Below, in pieces: positions 12,441-23,278 of a stretch of 64,000 nt of DNA. The translations under genes and the position numbers were made by a program. Origin of the DNA: Cinclus cinclus (taxonomy: Eukaryota > Chordata > Aves > Passeriformes > Cinclidae); assembly GCF_963662255.1 (NCBI RefSeq), contig NC_085047.1:90330259-90394258 (forward strand), read 5' to 3'. The notes beneath the pieces are model-generated. The model saw only the letters and a program-made list of their open reading frames with translations. It had not been told where the DNA came from and did not search any database. Every line of letters begins with the position of its first letter. The first letter of the stretch is position 1.

Positions 12441-13045
12441 TCATCTGGAAAGGACCTCTGTGTTGAATGTTTGCCATAGGGGAGATTCTACCACTTCAGG
12501 ACAGCCTCAGCCAGTGTTTTAATTGTTTCCCAATGGAAATTTTTTTCTTATATCCAGACAGAATTTCTCTTGGTGAAACTCTGTGCATCATTGTAAGGAC
12601 ATCCACCAATTCTGTAGCTGTATTTCAGGTATTGAAAGACTGTGACTACATCCCCCTGGAGCATTTCATTCTCTGGAACAAGAAAACCCAATTTCTTCAA
12701 GATTTCTTCATGCCATATTCTTCAGTCCTCTTATCATCTTCATGACCCCTCTCTGTGTCGTCGCCAGTTTTTCAATGCTTCTCTCAAACGAGGGCACAAT
12801 GTTCTATGTGTGCCCTAAAAAGTGCCAGGTACTATGAGATAATCATTTTCCTTGATCTGCTGGCTGTACTCTTGCTGATACAGGCTCAGGTATGACTTGT
12901 GGCAAGGACAGACTCCTGGCTCTTGTTTGGTCTTCTTCTCACTAGAATCCCCATCTCCTTTCCAGCAGAGCTGAACCTCCCCAGCCTGTATCCTCAAATG
13001 ATGACTCAAGTTCTATTTATTGCAGCTTGGACTCCTTCACCACAA
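12441..13045 (-). mobile_element. Old diverged CR1 LINE fragment, minus strand
   Basis: Read on the plus strand, this block follows the reverse complement of a CR1 3' region in order. There is a degraded 3' UTR start (AAAGGACCTCTGTGTTGAATG), the GGGGAGATTCTACCACTTC block, the TATCCAGACAGAATTTCTC segment, then the ATGACCCCTCTCTGTG block near 12743-12758, and GATAATCATTTTCCTTGATCTGCTGGC near 12838-12864, which is the counterpart of the CR1 coding segment before the C-terminus. Divergence is much higher than in the other CR1 copies, so this is an ancient insertion. The right edge is fuzzy; resemblance fades after about 13045. The 92-codon plus-strand frame at 12467-12745 is antisense to the element and is not a gene. 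Confidence 0.75.
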
Positions 13046-13789
13046 CAAAGGGTACTTTTCATTTTTGCATCTTTCTGCACTAGATCTGTTCAGTACAGTC
13101 CTCCTGCTGATCAGGGTTACCACATGAGTTAAAAAAAGAAAGGGTCCGAGTGGATGGTAGACAGGATGTGATTCTTCCTCCTACATAGTTCCTGTCTGAA
13201 ATGTGAACCACTGGGACTTGCACTAAGTCCAGCACCAAAATCTGCTTGGGTAAAGGAGCTTATTGGTATATAACAATACAAGTCTGAATGTTTTTGTCTC
13301 ATGGCCACACATATGCAGACCAACCAGAGGGCAGTGAGCTCCTCCTCCTTTGAAGACATGCCAAAGGGAGTTCTATTGGGTGGCAAAAGAAGGAAAGATG
13401 ACACATCAAGGCAGATGCTGATGCCTCAGGAGGAGAAGTATAAAGAGGGAAGCACATTATCTGAGTCAAACTCCTTAGCTCCTGGTGCCATACACTGAGA
13501 GAGCCACTGAAGTCTCCTTTGCACCTCTGCTGAACAGGGGCACCTTCTTCTTAGTGGTATGTTCCTATCTCTTAAAATAAAGTACATATTTTCCCATATT
13601 ATGTTATTTATCTTTTTCATTCCCAATTAGTACTGCTGACTGTGTCCAGTGTGTTTTTCAAATTATCAGAGAGAGAACTTCAGTTGGTTTCACAAATGCA
13701 GTGATCCATCTCTTGGTTACAACAATGTTACAAAAAGCTTCCAGGAGCTTTGTCTACATTTCCTTTAATCAATGCCACTCTTCTGTTAC
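13046..13789. other. Spacer between old CR1 fragments
   Basis: No gene is recognised. It could include CR1 sequence too diverged to follow by eye. It contains the second CTCF-like motif at 13321-13334. Confidence 0.4.
13321..13334 (+). promoter_or_regulatory. CTCF-like motif (one mismatch)
   Basis: CAACCAGAGGGCAG matches CCASYAGRKGGCRS at 13 of 14 positions; only the second C is A. The full core CCAGAGGGCAG is intact, which makes this the better of the two CTCF-like matches in the window. It has the same orientation as the match at 7123. Binding is not shown by sequence alone. Confidence 0.35.
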
Positions 13790-14045
13790 TAGCTATTCCT
13801 TAAATCATTTTAAATAAGGTTTCTCTATCTCTTTGCACCTGCAGAGGCTTTTATGGAGTTATCCTATTCCGTCTTAGTTAGTGATACTGAGCTAAACTTT
13901 TATTTCTTTAATCTTCTCTGGAAATGAATCCCCCAAGTCCTTTAAACATTTTTTGTTGCCCTTTTCTGAATTTCCTGCAGTTTTTTGGAGCCTGTCTGGC
14001 AGAGATGTGCTTAGACTGGGGAGTAATATTCTACCTGCAGCTTCC
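13790..14045 (-). mobile_element. Ancient CR1-like fragment, minus strand
   Basis: The plus strand reads like the reverse complement of an old vertebrate CR1 3' coding region: TCTTTAATCTTCTCTGGAAA, then a TTTTGTTGCCCTTTTCTGAA block, TTTCCTGCAGTTTTTTGGAG, and a terminal AGACTGGGGAGTAATATTCT that corresponds to the usual segment on a changed antigen-like 'actggacacagtattc' pattern. The order is preserved but identity is low. It could be the same insertion as 12441-13045, split by later events, or a separate older copy. The 161-codon plus-strand frame at 13924-14409 starts inside it and is antisense. Confidence 0.55.
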
Positions 14046-14575
14046 TTGTTTGCTCATCTCTGCACCTTGTCTCTGGGTTGTCAACCCTCCAGCTGGGAAA
14101 TCAGTGGTACAGCCCTCAGCAGCCCTTGAAAAACATAGCAGTAGCCAGAAATCAGCTTCAGCAGCGCTAATAGTGTTGGAACTGAGCCCTCTGTGTGGTG
14201 TTTGGCAGAGGCAGAGGAATACAGATGCTGCCAGTCCTGAGAAAGCTGCAGCTCTCCTGAGATATGTTCCCGAAGCTTTGCATTTTTACATAAGATATAA
14301 ATCGGAGTGCTCTGTAACTGAAAGCACATGCATGTGTAGTAGGCAGATGGAGGCAGTGATCACATGCCAAAATGTAGTTTTGTGGGGAAAAAAAAAATTA
14401 AGAAATTAAAGAAAACAGCATCATGTAGTACATATTATCAGCCAAAGTGGAATCTCTCTTAATACAGGAGAACAGGCTGGGAGTTAGGGGACATAGAGAT
14501 TGCTTTGCAGTTTTCACTTCCTGAGAAAGAGTATATAGAAATTCAAATCCCAGCACGAGTTTTAACACACAGCTT

Positions 14576-14589
14576 CCAACAGCTGTTGG
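14576..14589. repeat. 14-bp palindrome with E-box core
   Basis: CCAACAGCTGTTGG is its own reverse complement and has CAGCTG, a basic helix-loop-helix E-box, at its centre. One such site in this window is within chance expectation. Confidence 0.6.
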
Positions 14590-14952
14590 GTATCACATAA
14601 GGAATTGGCAAGTCTATGGCAGCAGCTGCGACTTGCCACATCCTTGGCAGTACCAAGAGCTGTAAGAGATGGAGGTGATGCAGGTACTTTTGTGAGGCAT
14701 TTCCCACTTGGGTTTTATTGAAACAGAGCAGCTGTGGTGACAGAAGACATTCAAGACCTCCCATGTTACTTTCTCCAGTAGAGTCAAAAGATCTTTCTTT
14801 TATTTTTGGTCTACAAAATGTGTTTATCAATTTATGATACTATATACACTGTCAAAATATGAGGGCTTGATCTTCATAGGAGAAAATATGTTTTGAAGTC
14901 AGAAGTATCTTATTTCATGCATGGTCACATGATTTTTGAGGCAGAATTATGA

Positions 14953-14971
14953 ATTACACTTGAAGTGTAAT
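14953..14971. repeat. 19-bp perfect inverted repeat
   Basis: Arms ATTACACTT and AAGTGTAAT are exact reverse complements around a single central G. Each arm holds an AAGTG core like the NKX2-class homeodomain site, arranged head to head. It could be a paired binding site or a coincidence. Confidence 0.7.
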
Positions 14972-15674
14972 CATTTAAGGTGCTTTATTTGCATTTGTCC
15001 CCAAAACAAGATGAACGCATTAATCTGAAGAAAGGATGCCCATTCTGACATCTCTGAAAACTCAGAGGTTTTTTTCCCATCCCTGTTGGTGGGGAAAGAA
15101 TGCAGCCACAATGCATCAGTCCTCTAGGTGGATCTTTATTCAAAGCTGGATCAAAGAATAGGAGTTAACTATATCTGTTCCATGACCTTAATTTCTGTCA
15201 TACTTCAGGGCATTTGAGCATTACTATTCCTTTGTAATAGACAAGCAGCACACAGTAGACCAGGAAGTAATATCTAGGCAGAAAATCAGCAGGGTCCTTA
15301 TACAAGAGAATTTAATCACTTGCAAACATCTTACCCTACCCCCTAGAACAGCTGGTGGGTTTTTTTTCCTGTCTCTACCAAAAGGAACAACAAAGAGACA
15401 GTCTGTGTATATGTTGTGTTTTTCACAACAGAAGCTAGGCTTGCTTTTATAAACAGTGAAATATCTGAAGGGGCTAAGCCTGGATATGGGCCATGTACAG
15501 GTTTCTGTGCTTAAGGGTCAGGTCAAAGAAAGGAATTAATTTTTCCCCTGCTTCTGGAGCACAAACTACTGAATGGCAAGATTAAATATCAGATAGTAGG
15601 TATTTCTATGGAACTAGTCTGTACTTGCAGCAAAATTCAGTGGCACCACATATGTTCCATTGGGAACACATACA

Positions 15675-15690
15675 TATTCCATATGGAATA
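15675..15690. repeat. 16-bp perfect palindrome
   Basis: TATTCCATATGGAATA is fully self-complementary. A related TTCCATTGGGAA segment lies about 20 bp upstream. It is not a CArG box: only four A/T bases lie between CC and GG. Confidence 0.6.
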
Positions 15691-16172
15691 GGATTTCAGG
15701 GAGTGTTGTGTGCAGTTAGCTGGGAGTGAGTTCTCTCTATTCACTTCATCTACTGTTTCTGATTACTTTCAGAGTCCTCAGAGATACAATCCCCCTCCAT
15801 ATAAAAATGTCTCTGGATATAACTCCTAATGTATTCAAAAGAGCTGGACCAGAAAATTAGTATATATATGTACAAATGTATTTTCATACAGGAGCTGAGT
15901 AACCATTATAATGGAACAAAACTTGTAGTAATGAATGAAATTAAGAAAAGCAAGGCAAATCACTTCCTTTCACTCTGGAGAAGCTATCCTGAGACTTCAG
16001 GGATGTCTTGCAGAGTACTTCAGATTTGGACTTGATCTCCAAATATTCCAAGCACTGCCCCTTCTCCTCTTCCCAAAATTTCTCAAAATTTACTATTCGT
16101 TTAAGCACTGGAGGACTCACAAATCAGTTGATCATTGATTATTTAGCTATGATTTAGCTAAGATTATTTTGA

Positions 16173-16400
16173 TCAGATATAAGGAAGAAGTATTTTACAG
16201 TGAGGGTGCTAAAACACTGAAGCAGATTTCCCAGAGATATGGTAGATGCCCTATCCCTGGGAACACTGAAGATCAGTTTGGACGTGGACCTGAGCAATTT
16301 AATCGAGTAGAAGATGTCCCCACTCATTGCCAGGAGATAGGATTAGATGAGCTTTAAAGGTTCTTTCCAGCCCAAACTCTTCTATGATACTGTGATTCTA
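16173..16400 (+). mobile_element. CR1 LINE 3' end, plus strand
   Basis: A short CR1 tail. It starts at the GATCAGATATAAGGAAGAAG segment, has the GTGAGGGTG...AAAACACTGAAGCAG block, a decayed GATGCCC-TATCCCTGG block and the AGATGTCCCCACTCATTGCC stretch. It then shows GATTAGATGAGCTTTAAAGG, TTCTTTCCAGCCCAAACTCT and TTCTATGATACTGTGATTCT, the typical CR1 3' terminus. Only about 230 bp remain, a severe 5' truncation. The 62-codon frame at 16169-16357 is the residual ORF2 end and not a gene of the host. Confidence 0.92.
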
Positions 16401-19400
16401 CTGCTAGGAACAGGTCTCTGACACTTTTGGGAAAAAAAATCTGTGAGATCATATGCTCAAAAATCTTTAGAAACAATGTTCATGTCTATATAACTGAGCT
16501 TCTCAGTCCTGAAACTTCTTATCGTTTCTCAGGTATCTTAAATATGTACCCACATCAGATGCTGGTTTTCTGACTTTTGCAGCAATTTTGAATCTCTGAC
16601 ATCCACAAAACGGTGGTAATCCCAGCTAATTAATGCTGACTCTGATGAAAGTCAGTAAAATTGTCTGTAGCTGTTGTAACCAGTTTGATTTGACCATGTA
16701 CTTTCCCCCTTCTCTATCTCTGTATACTCTGTGCAGTCTGGAAGGGATTCAGCTGACCACCTAATAGGCATTTATTCCATGAGATGAGATAAATCTCTCC
16801 CCATGGTCTATCACTGTATTGACTAGCTCCCCACTGAGTAGGGAGACTCCCAGAACCCAAACCTCAGGCTCTGAGAAGGTGAAGGATGTGTCAGAATGTG
16901 GTTTAGGCTGGCCACATACATGTAGCACTCGCCTGTCCGAAGCCAAGCCCTCAGGCACCACACCCATATTTTAAAAAGATGTAAAAATAAATCAAGCAAA
17001 AAGAACCCTGCACACAGAAAAAGCCATGAGAAAGGCATCATTCTACCCAAGAAAAGTTCTTCTTTTGTAATAAAGTTTGCTTCATTTAAAGTAAATCTTC
17101 TCCTGTCTGTTCTCTTTATGCAGACACACTGTGCACTTGGCAAGGCTCTAGCTGAAATAGTGTCCTTCAGAACATGGGCAGACAATTTTCCAGTGGTTAT
17201 AAGGCATCAATAGAGTGTGTACAGTGATCTGGGGGAGTGTGGAGGAAGCTGTGTGCTCAAAGAGGGCTGGCAAGCTCAGACCATGCTTGCAGAACAAGCT
17301 TATTTCCAGGCAGAGCCCAAAGGCCTTTTTCACACAAGCAGATTAATCAGGGTTCATCACTGTAATCAAGCTGAATAAAAATAAACCATTGTTGCATAGC
17401 ATGTCTACTCCACTCGTTTGGTACTCAGAAATAAAGCAGATGTGGTTTTCAATTCTACCTCCCTTGCTGCAATCCATATTGCAGTGAAGGACCTGAGAAC
17501 TCTGGGAGAGTTATGGATGAAAACATCTGGAGTGGGAAAAGTGCATCTAAAGCCTTGTTTAGGCTAGCAAGTCTTGCAGCTGTAGCTGCACTAGTAAAGA
17601 AGCCATTCTTACTTCCCTGAGACCCAGTGTAATCATACCAGTTAAAGGTGCTTCTAGTGGCAAAGCCTTTTCTGCTTCCAGCTGCAAAATGAGTTTCTCT
17701 ATTACAAATGGTACTTTCAAAGCAATATAACTACACAGAAACTGCAGCTTCCAGAAACAGATGTGAAATACACACCTTAAAGAGCCTGTATCATTTTGTG
17801 TTAGTGAAAATAGTAGGATAAAGCCTCTCTAACATGTGCCAGCCCTAAATGGCAGGCAAAACATAGTATTCTGAGTGGTATTCTCTTTGACAAAGAGAGA
17901 CTTGTGTAAAAATGCAAGCTCTAGTCAAGGTGTACAAAATATCTCTGCCCCACATTCCTTCTATATTTAGCCATGTAAAATTGCCATCCCTGTCATGTGC
18001 ATCAGCGGGAGAAGGAATTGACTGGGTAATTTATGCTGAAACTCGTTCACCACATTCATTGAGATAGCTGTGTTAAACCTCTCTTTAGATTTTTCATAAC
18101 ACATAATGCACTGCTATTGATTTATTCCCCCTGGATTCTTTCCGTGTACCTCGGTACTGCTGCTGAGCATCCAAGCCTTTCAGTCCTGTGCAGCACAAGC
18201 TACCCACTTCTTCATTCCATGGACATAAAAAATGCCCTACAGTGGAACTCAAGGGTTTTTTTGTTGTTCTTATGAGTTCAACTGTTTCCTTGCATGGGGC
18301 TTCCCAAGGGTCCTCAGAGCCTGCTGTTTGCTTAACCTGTTCACCAGGGAAGAGCTGACACTACCAACCAGATTTTGGAGCTGTCAGAGCTGCCCCTGTG
18401 CAGGGCAGTCTTCCAGCTGCCTTCTTCTTCCCTAAGCTGCAGCAAAAATGAATCAGTAATAAGACAGCATGCCAGGATCTGAGGCAAGCAAAGACAAACA
18501 CAGATAATTTCCCTGCTTCTACTATGCAGAGTGTGGGTCGTTTTAGCACAGGACTCCATGACACCAGTCTTAGGGAGTGTGGCCTGTCTTGTTTGCATGC
18601 TACAGGTAACTCTTCAGTACCTAGAATTTGTTTCACTCTAAACCTTGAATTCCTCTGGACTCCTGCCCCAAAGTGTTGTGGATTGTACATACAGCAGTGA
18701 CAGTCTGGATGTTCAGATGAAGCAAGACAGAGGTCTAACTCTGTCTCTTCTGAGTATGTCCAAATCTTACAGGCAGCAGACAAGCAAGTTTAATTATCTT
18801 TTAATATATTATTGAGCTAAACAACTATTTCTACTAAATAATTCTTTTCTTCCACTCCCTAAAACAGGCTTGGAAAACACATACCAGGTCTTGGGGGTTC
18901 ATGGCTTACCTTAATGACAGGGTACGATATTAGGAGGAAAGACATGGAGATAGGGGCCACAAACCCTGGGTCAGAGATGCTTGAGGGTATGACAGCTGCA
19001 GTACAGAAGTCTCTCTGGCACAATAGGTCAAAGTGAGCAAGCATAAAATTTACATTGATTTGCACATGGAATCTCTGCAGTCACTGAAGTTGTACCTACT
19101 CTTGTTCAAAAGCCCTGGTCCTGGTCTCCCAGAAGAAGTCAGACCTTTCAGCATAGCCTGTAGAGATGTTTCATGGCAACCAGGAGGGTCCTTCTAATTC
19201 TAAATATATGTCCTTCAACAGGTCTATACTACAGCTGAAACCTACACCTAAGGCAGATTAAAAGTTTCGCTGTGTAACATAGTAGCTGGCATCTGATTTT
19301 AAAAGCACAAGCATACTCTTTAAAAAAGCAAGGAAGTGAAGCCAACTGGCTCTATAATTTAAATAGAAATGGTGTTCAGTTGCCTTTTCCTCTTCACTTC

Positions 19401-20330
19401 TAAAAATAGATGCTGCATACGCTCTCAGTATTTGCATACATATATGCATTCATACAGTGGCTGTCAATCACTTGGTTTAAAAGTGCACAGTTTGAAATTG
19501 AAGTGTTTGCAACTTAGGAAATGAAGAAATAATATAACTCAAGCAATCTGAAGATGAGTCTGTCTCAAAGATCATATGATCCTTAACTTTATAAGCAGGC
19601 ATTTAATTTCCCTCACAGAATATCTGCTGCTTTCAGGGCATTGAGCCGCCCTGGGTGGTGATGATCAGGACTGTGCAATGAGAGAATCATTTGGCTGTAG
19701 GCCATGTCTCATACATTGACTTCAACCCCAAATTAAAAATTCTAGCTCAGATGTTTGTGATTTCTGCTATCTAATAACCAGATGGTCTTAGGTCTTACAA
19801 TGGAGAGTATTAAGAATTCTTTTAGTAAGCCATGGAGCTTACATGGAGCTATTCTTTCAGGATTTGTGGCTCTTACACTGCCTTCCCCTGCTGGACAGAG
19901 CTAAGATACTAACTGTGTTGGTTAGCTCTTCTTTCTCTTCTGCCACAGGTCTCATTTCAGACTTCTTCAAGTCTTTCAGACAGCCACAATCAGAACTAAT
20001 GCTCACAGACAGAAACCATGACAAAGAGCAGATAAATATTCCAACATCTAATAACAAAAAGAGGAAAAGAAAATGCATTTGTGAACCATTCAAGATTTTT
20101 CACCATTCTTCCTTAGAGCTTCTGCCCTGCCACATCTGTTGCTTAATTTTTCCCACAAGAATTAAACTGGAGCACAACCAGTAAATTTTGAAGGAAGACA
20201 TTTATAGCTCTGTCATATCTTCACTAGTCATTTTGAAGTTTGTCATAAGAAGACCAGCTGCAAAGGATATGTTTACAAACATGAATTTTCTGAACGATTG
20301 ATGACCACATGCCAAACCATAAATGCTGAG

Positions 20331-20378
20331 TAATTAATTATCCAGAGTGCCTTATTAATCATAAAGGCAATTAATCTT
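20331..20378. promoter_or_regulatory. Cluster of homeodomain-like ATTA motifs
   Basis: Within 48 bp there are TAATTAATTA, TTATTAATCATAAA and CAATTAATCTTTATG, giving several overlapping TAAT/ATTA cores and two CATAAA/TTTATG caudal-type cores. AT-rich DNA produces such cores often, so this is only a candidate enhancer element. Confidence 0.2.
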
Positions 20379-23224
20379 TATGTTTTGCTAAGCCCTGTTG
20401 CAGGACATTATCAAAGTTGTATAAACCAAGTAAGCAAGGGAAAAAAATGTTCCAAAGCAATCTTAAGAAATAAGCCAACTGAGACCCACCCACCACCCCC
20501 CCAAACAACAAAGTAAGTGCATATAACTATTTAATCAAATGCTAAGCTATTCTTTCATATATTAATCCATCCCTAAATTATATATCAGTTACCATCTCTT
20601 GGCATGCATGTGATTTACTGCTTCTGACACTCTTCAGCACATGCAATTCGTCTTGCAATCAATGAGATTTTGTCATACAAATGTAGGAAAGCTTCCCTCT
20701 TTATTATCTAGAAATGTTTGATAGCAGAAGGACTGTGTGAATAAGATCCAAGCCCTGAAATGAGGAAAATTAGGTTTCCAGCTCAAGGCTTCTCATTTAA
20801 CATTTCATGCAAAGGTCTCCAAGTTAACAACTACCTTTACATCAAAGCTGCTGTTAAAACTTCCCTATGTTCCACATCTCTTATGAGGATGAAGTCACTA
20901 CTATTAGCTAGGTTTCAAGTTTAAGGGTACTGAGGGTAATATAAGCACACACTATATTTCATAAACACAAACAGGTCAAAACCTCTGTCTTGGACATTTC
21001 AATGGGGATGAAATTGCCTTTACGAAAATCAGGCTAAGTTCAGTGGAAGATTTCACCAGTATAATTGGCAGCAGCTTTCTAGGGAGAGGAACTGCTGGAG
21101 AGATTGGGTACTGGGGGCAAAGGGACATTAAACACATTCTGTCAGCTGCAGACTGCAGACTGTGCAGTAGCACTCCCACTGAGAGCTAATGGATGATGAA
21201 GAGACACAGCCAAAATATCTCTGCAATGCTCACAAGCCCCGGCTGTGCTCAGGGAGAGATTTCTTGCTGGAAATCCAACGTCCTGAACCCTCCTCCCCTG
21301 GAGCCGAGCAAGAAGGAAGAGAAGAGGAGGAAACTGCTTTGAATGAAAACCACATGCACAGTGTGTGTGAGGGACGGATGACCAGGGGCGGTATATTTTA
21401 TACTTTATGGAAGTGGCCTCTGGGAAACTTCTTTTTAGATGGTTTATGAATGTAATATTTGTTCCGCCATGTGCTCAGCCATTTTATCTCTAAGGTTTCT
21501 GTGCTGCAAAATATAGCCCTGAACAGAGTGGTGTGCTCTTGCAAGGCTTCACTGACTCAATGGGATTCTCACCAGTGCACAGGCTGCATTCACCCTAAAA
21601 TAAAACTCCAAAGGAGTAAGTGACTTGTGCACGCAAGACTTTGCATGCTGCATATTAAATCTATCTGTAGGTGGTGTTAAACTTAGAGTGTGGTCTGTCA
21701 TTTGGAATGCCAGTGCACTAAAAAGAGATTGTCAGGAAGATATTGTCTAGGAATATAAATGCCATGTGTTAAGTGAAGTTTTTATTTGAAAGCTAGGGGG
21801 AAAAAATTATTTGGTTATTGTGCTGGTTTTTGTTTGCTTGTGCAATTTCAAAAATGTGGCACTTCATGCATTGCACTCCAGCAAGTTTGGAGTAATTTAG
21901 TAGGAATCCTGGAAGCTTTCTTATCACAGTAGACCACTGCACATTCAGAAAATCTGTCTATCATTTGAGTGTTACTATAGCAACAACCTAGTTCCAGCTG
22001 GAAACTACTGGTCCACTTCTGCCTGCATACTCTTCTCTACAGGATAGCATTCTCCTATGGAGCAGCAGCAAAACGTCTTTTAGCATTTGAAGCACAAAAT
22101 AACATTTGGGAAAGGAAACTCCATGGAAAGGACACCGCCCTACCATCGTGGCATGCACTAGTAGGCAACTTATCTACTTCCAGATGCATAAAGTTGTGTA
22201 TCTTTAAAGCAGATCCCTGATAATTTCCAGTTTTGTTGCTGAACTCATCTACATTAAGAAAAGCAGTTTCACAGCTTTTTAACCAATTAAACACTTTTCT
22301 TAGTATTGCTATAAATCAAGACACCCTTTTCTTGGTATCTATAATCAGTTCTTCTCCAACTATTGGAAGGGGTGTACACTAACCTGCTAGATATAGTGAT
22401 TACAAATGATCTCCAGATGGTGCCATGGCAGGCCAAAACAGTGGTGAATTTCAATCCAAATGTTTATCTTCCCAGTCACAAGCAAGGAATTGTTTCAGAA
22501 TGTGTCTGAGGTTTCCCAGGACGGAAGAGGTGGGATCCCTTGTTTAGACTCAGTGAGGAGCTCTCCTGTGCTGTTCCCAAAGTCAGGTTACCACTGGTGT
22601 TGGTGACACAGAGTGCTTCAGTAGCATGGGATGTTTCTTCAGGAAAATATGTTTTGTATGCCCCAGATGTCATAATTGTCCAGGCATAAGGACAGTGTCT
22701 GGTAACATGCTTGCTTTCCAGCACAAAGTAGAGGTGTTTAGCTTAGTCCATCATTCTTTCTCAGCAGCAAAATTTCTGCAGGCAAATGGTTCCCTGAAGG
22801 ACACACCACAGAGTGTAGGTGCTGTCAATACTGGCCCCAGAACAGCCCACTGTGTCCTTAGTGCTGTTGTTGAAGTTCAGAAGGATAATAATGAGACCTT
22901 TGTTCACCTTTTTATTTCCCTGCCTTTTAATAAACAGTTTCTAATTCCTTTCCTGCAGATCAAGCCCACAGGAAGCAGCAGGGTTTGTGTCCACCTTTCT
23001 GAGGAGAAGGAAAAAAGAAAGAACTTTCAAGGCAACAGGTTGCTGTAAACACAGTTGATCAGCCCATTAATGCGTGATCTGGACTTTAATGTATAACTAC
23101 ATCAATGCAACAAGCAACAAGGAGGAAAAAAATCTCACAAGTCAATCAAGTTAGATGCCAAGCTGTTTGCATGGCTTGGAGTTTCTTAGCCCATTTTGTT
23201 CTGGTGTCCTCAAAGGATGATTTC

Positions 23225-23278
23225 AGTAGGATTCATTCTGAGTGAGTTCCAATAGGATTTACTCTAAGTGTTCTTTCA
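23225..23278 (+). repeat. Imperfect direct repeat, about 27 bp unit
   Basis: The segment AGTAGGATTCATTCTGAGTG is followed by AATAGGATTTACTCTAAGTG about 27 bp later. The two differ by a few substitutions, which suggests an old tandem duplication. Confidence 0.45.

Larger units (their letters stand above)
14046..16172. other. Single-copy DNA with short perfect palindromes
   Basis: No gene or transposon is recognised. Three short inverted repeats stand out: a 14-bp palindrome with a CAGCTG E-box at 14576-14589, the 19-bp hairpin at 14953-14971 and a 16-bp palindrome at 15675-15690. Confidence 0.5.

Noticed and set aside
13924..14409. 161-codon plus-strand frame
   Set aside because: It starts inside an ancient CR1 fragment, has no recognised motif, and its length is near the chance maximum for a 64-kb window.
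21189..21449. 86-codon frame followed by a TATATTTTATAC-like element, considered as a promoter and first exon
   Set aside because: The TATA-like sequence is inside the frame and not upstream of it, there is no CpG enrichment, and the protein has no recognised motif.
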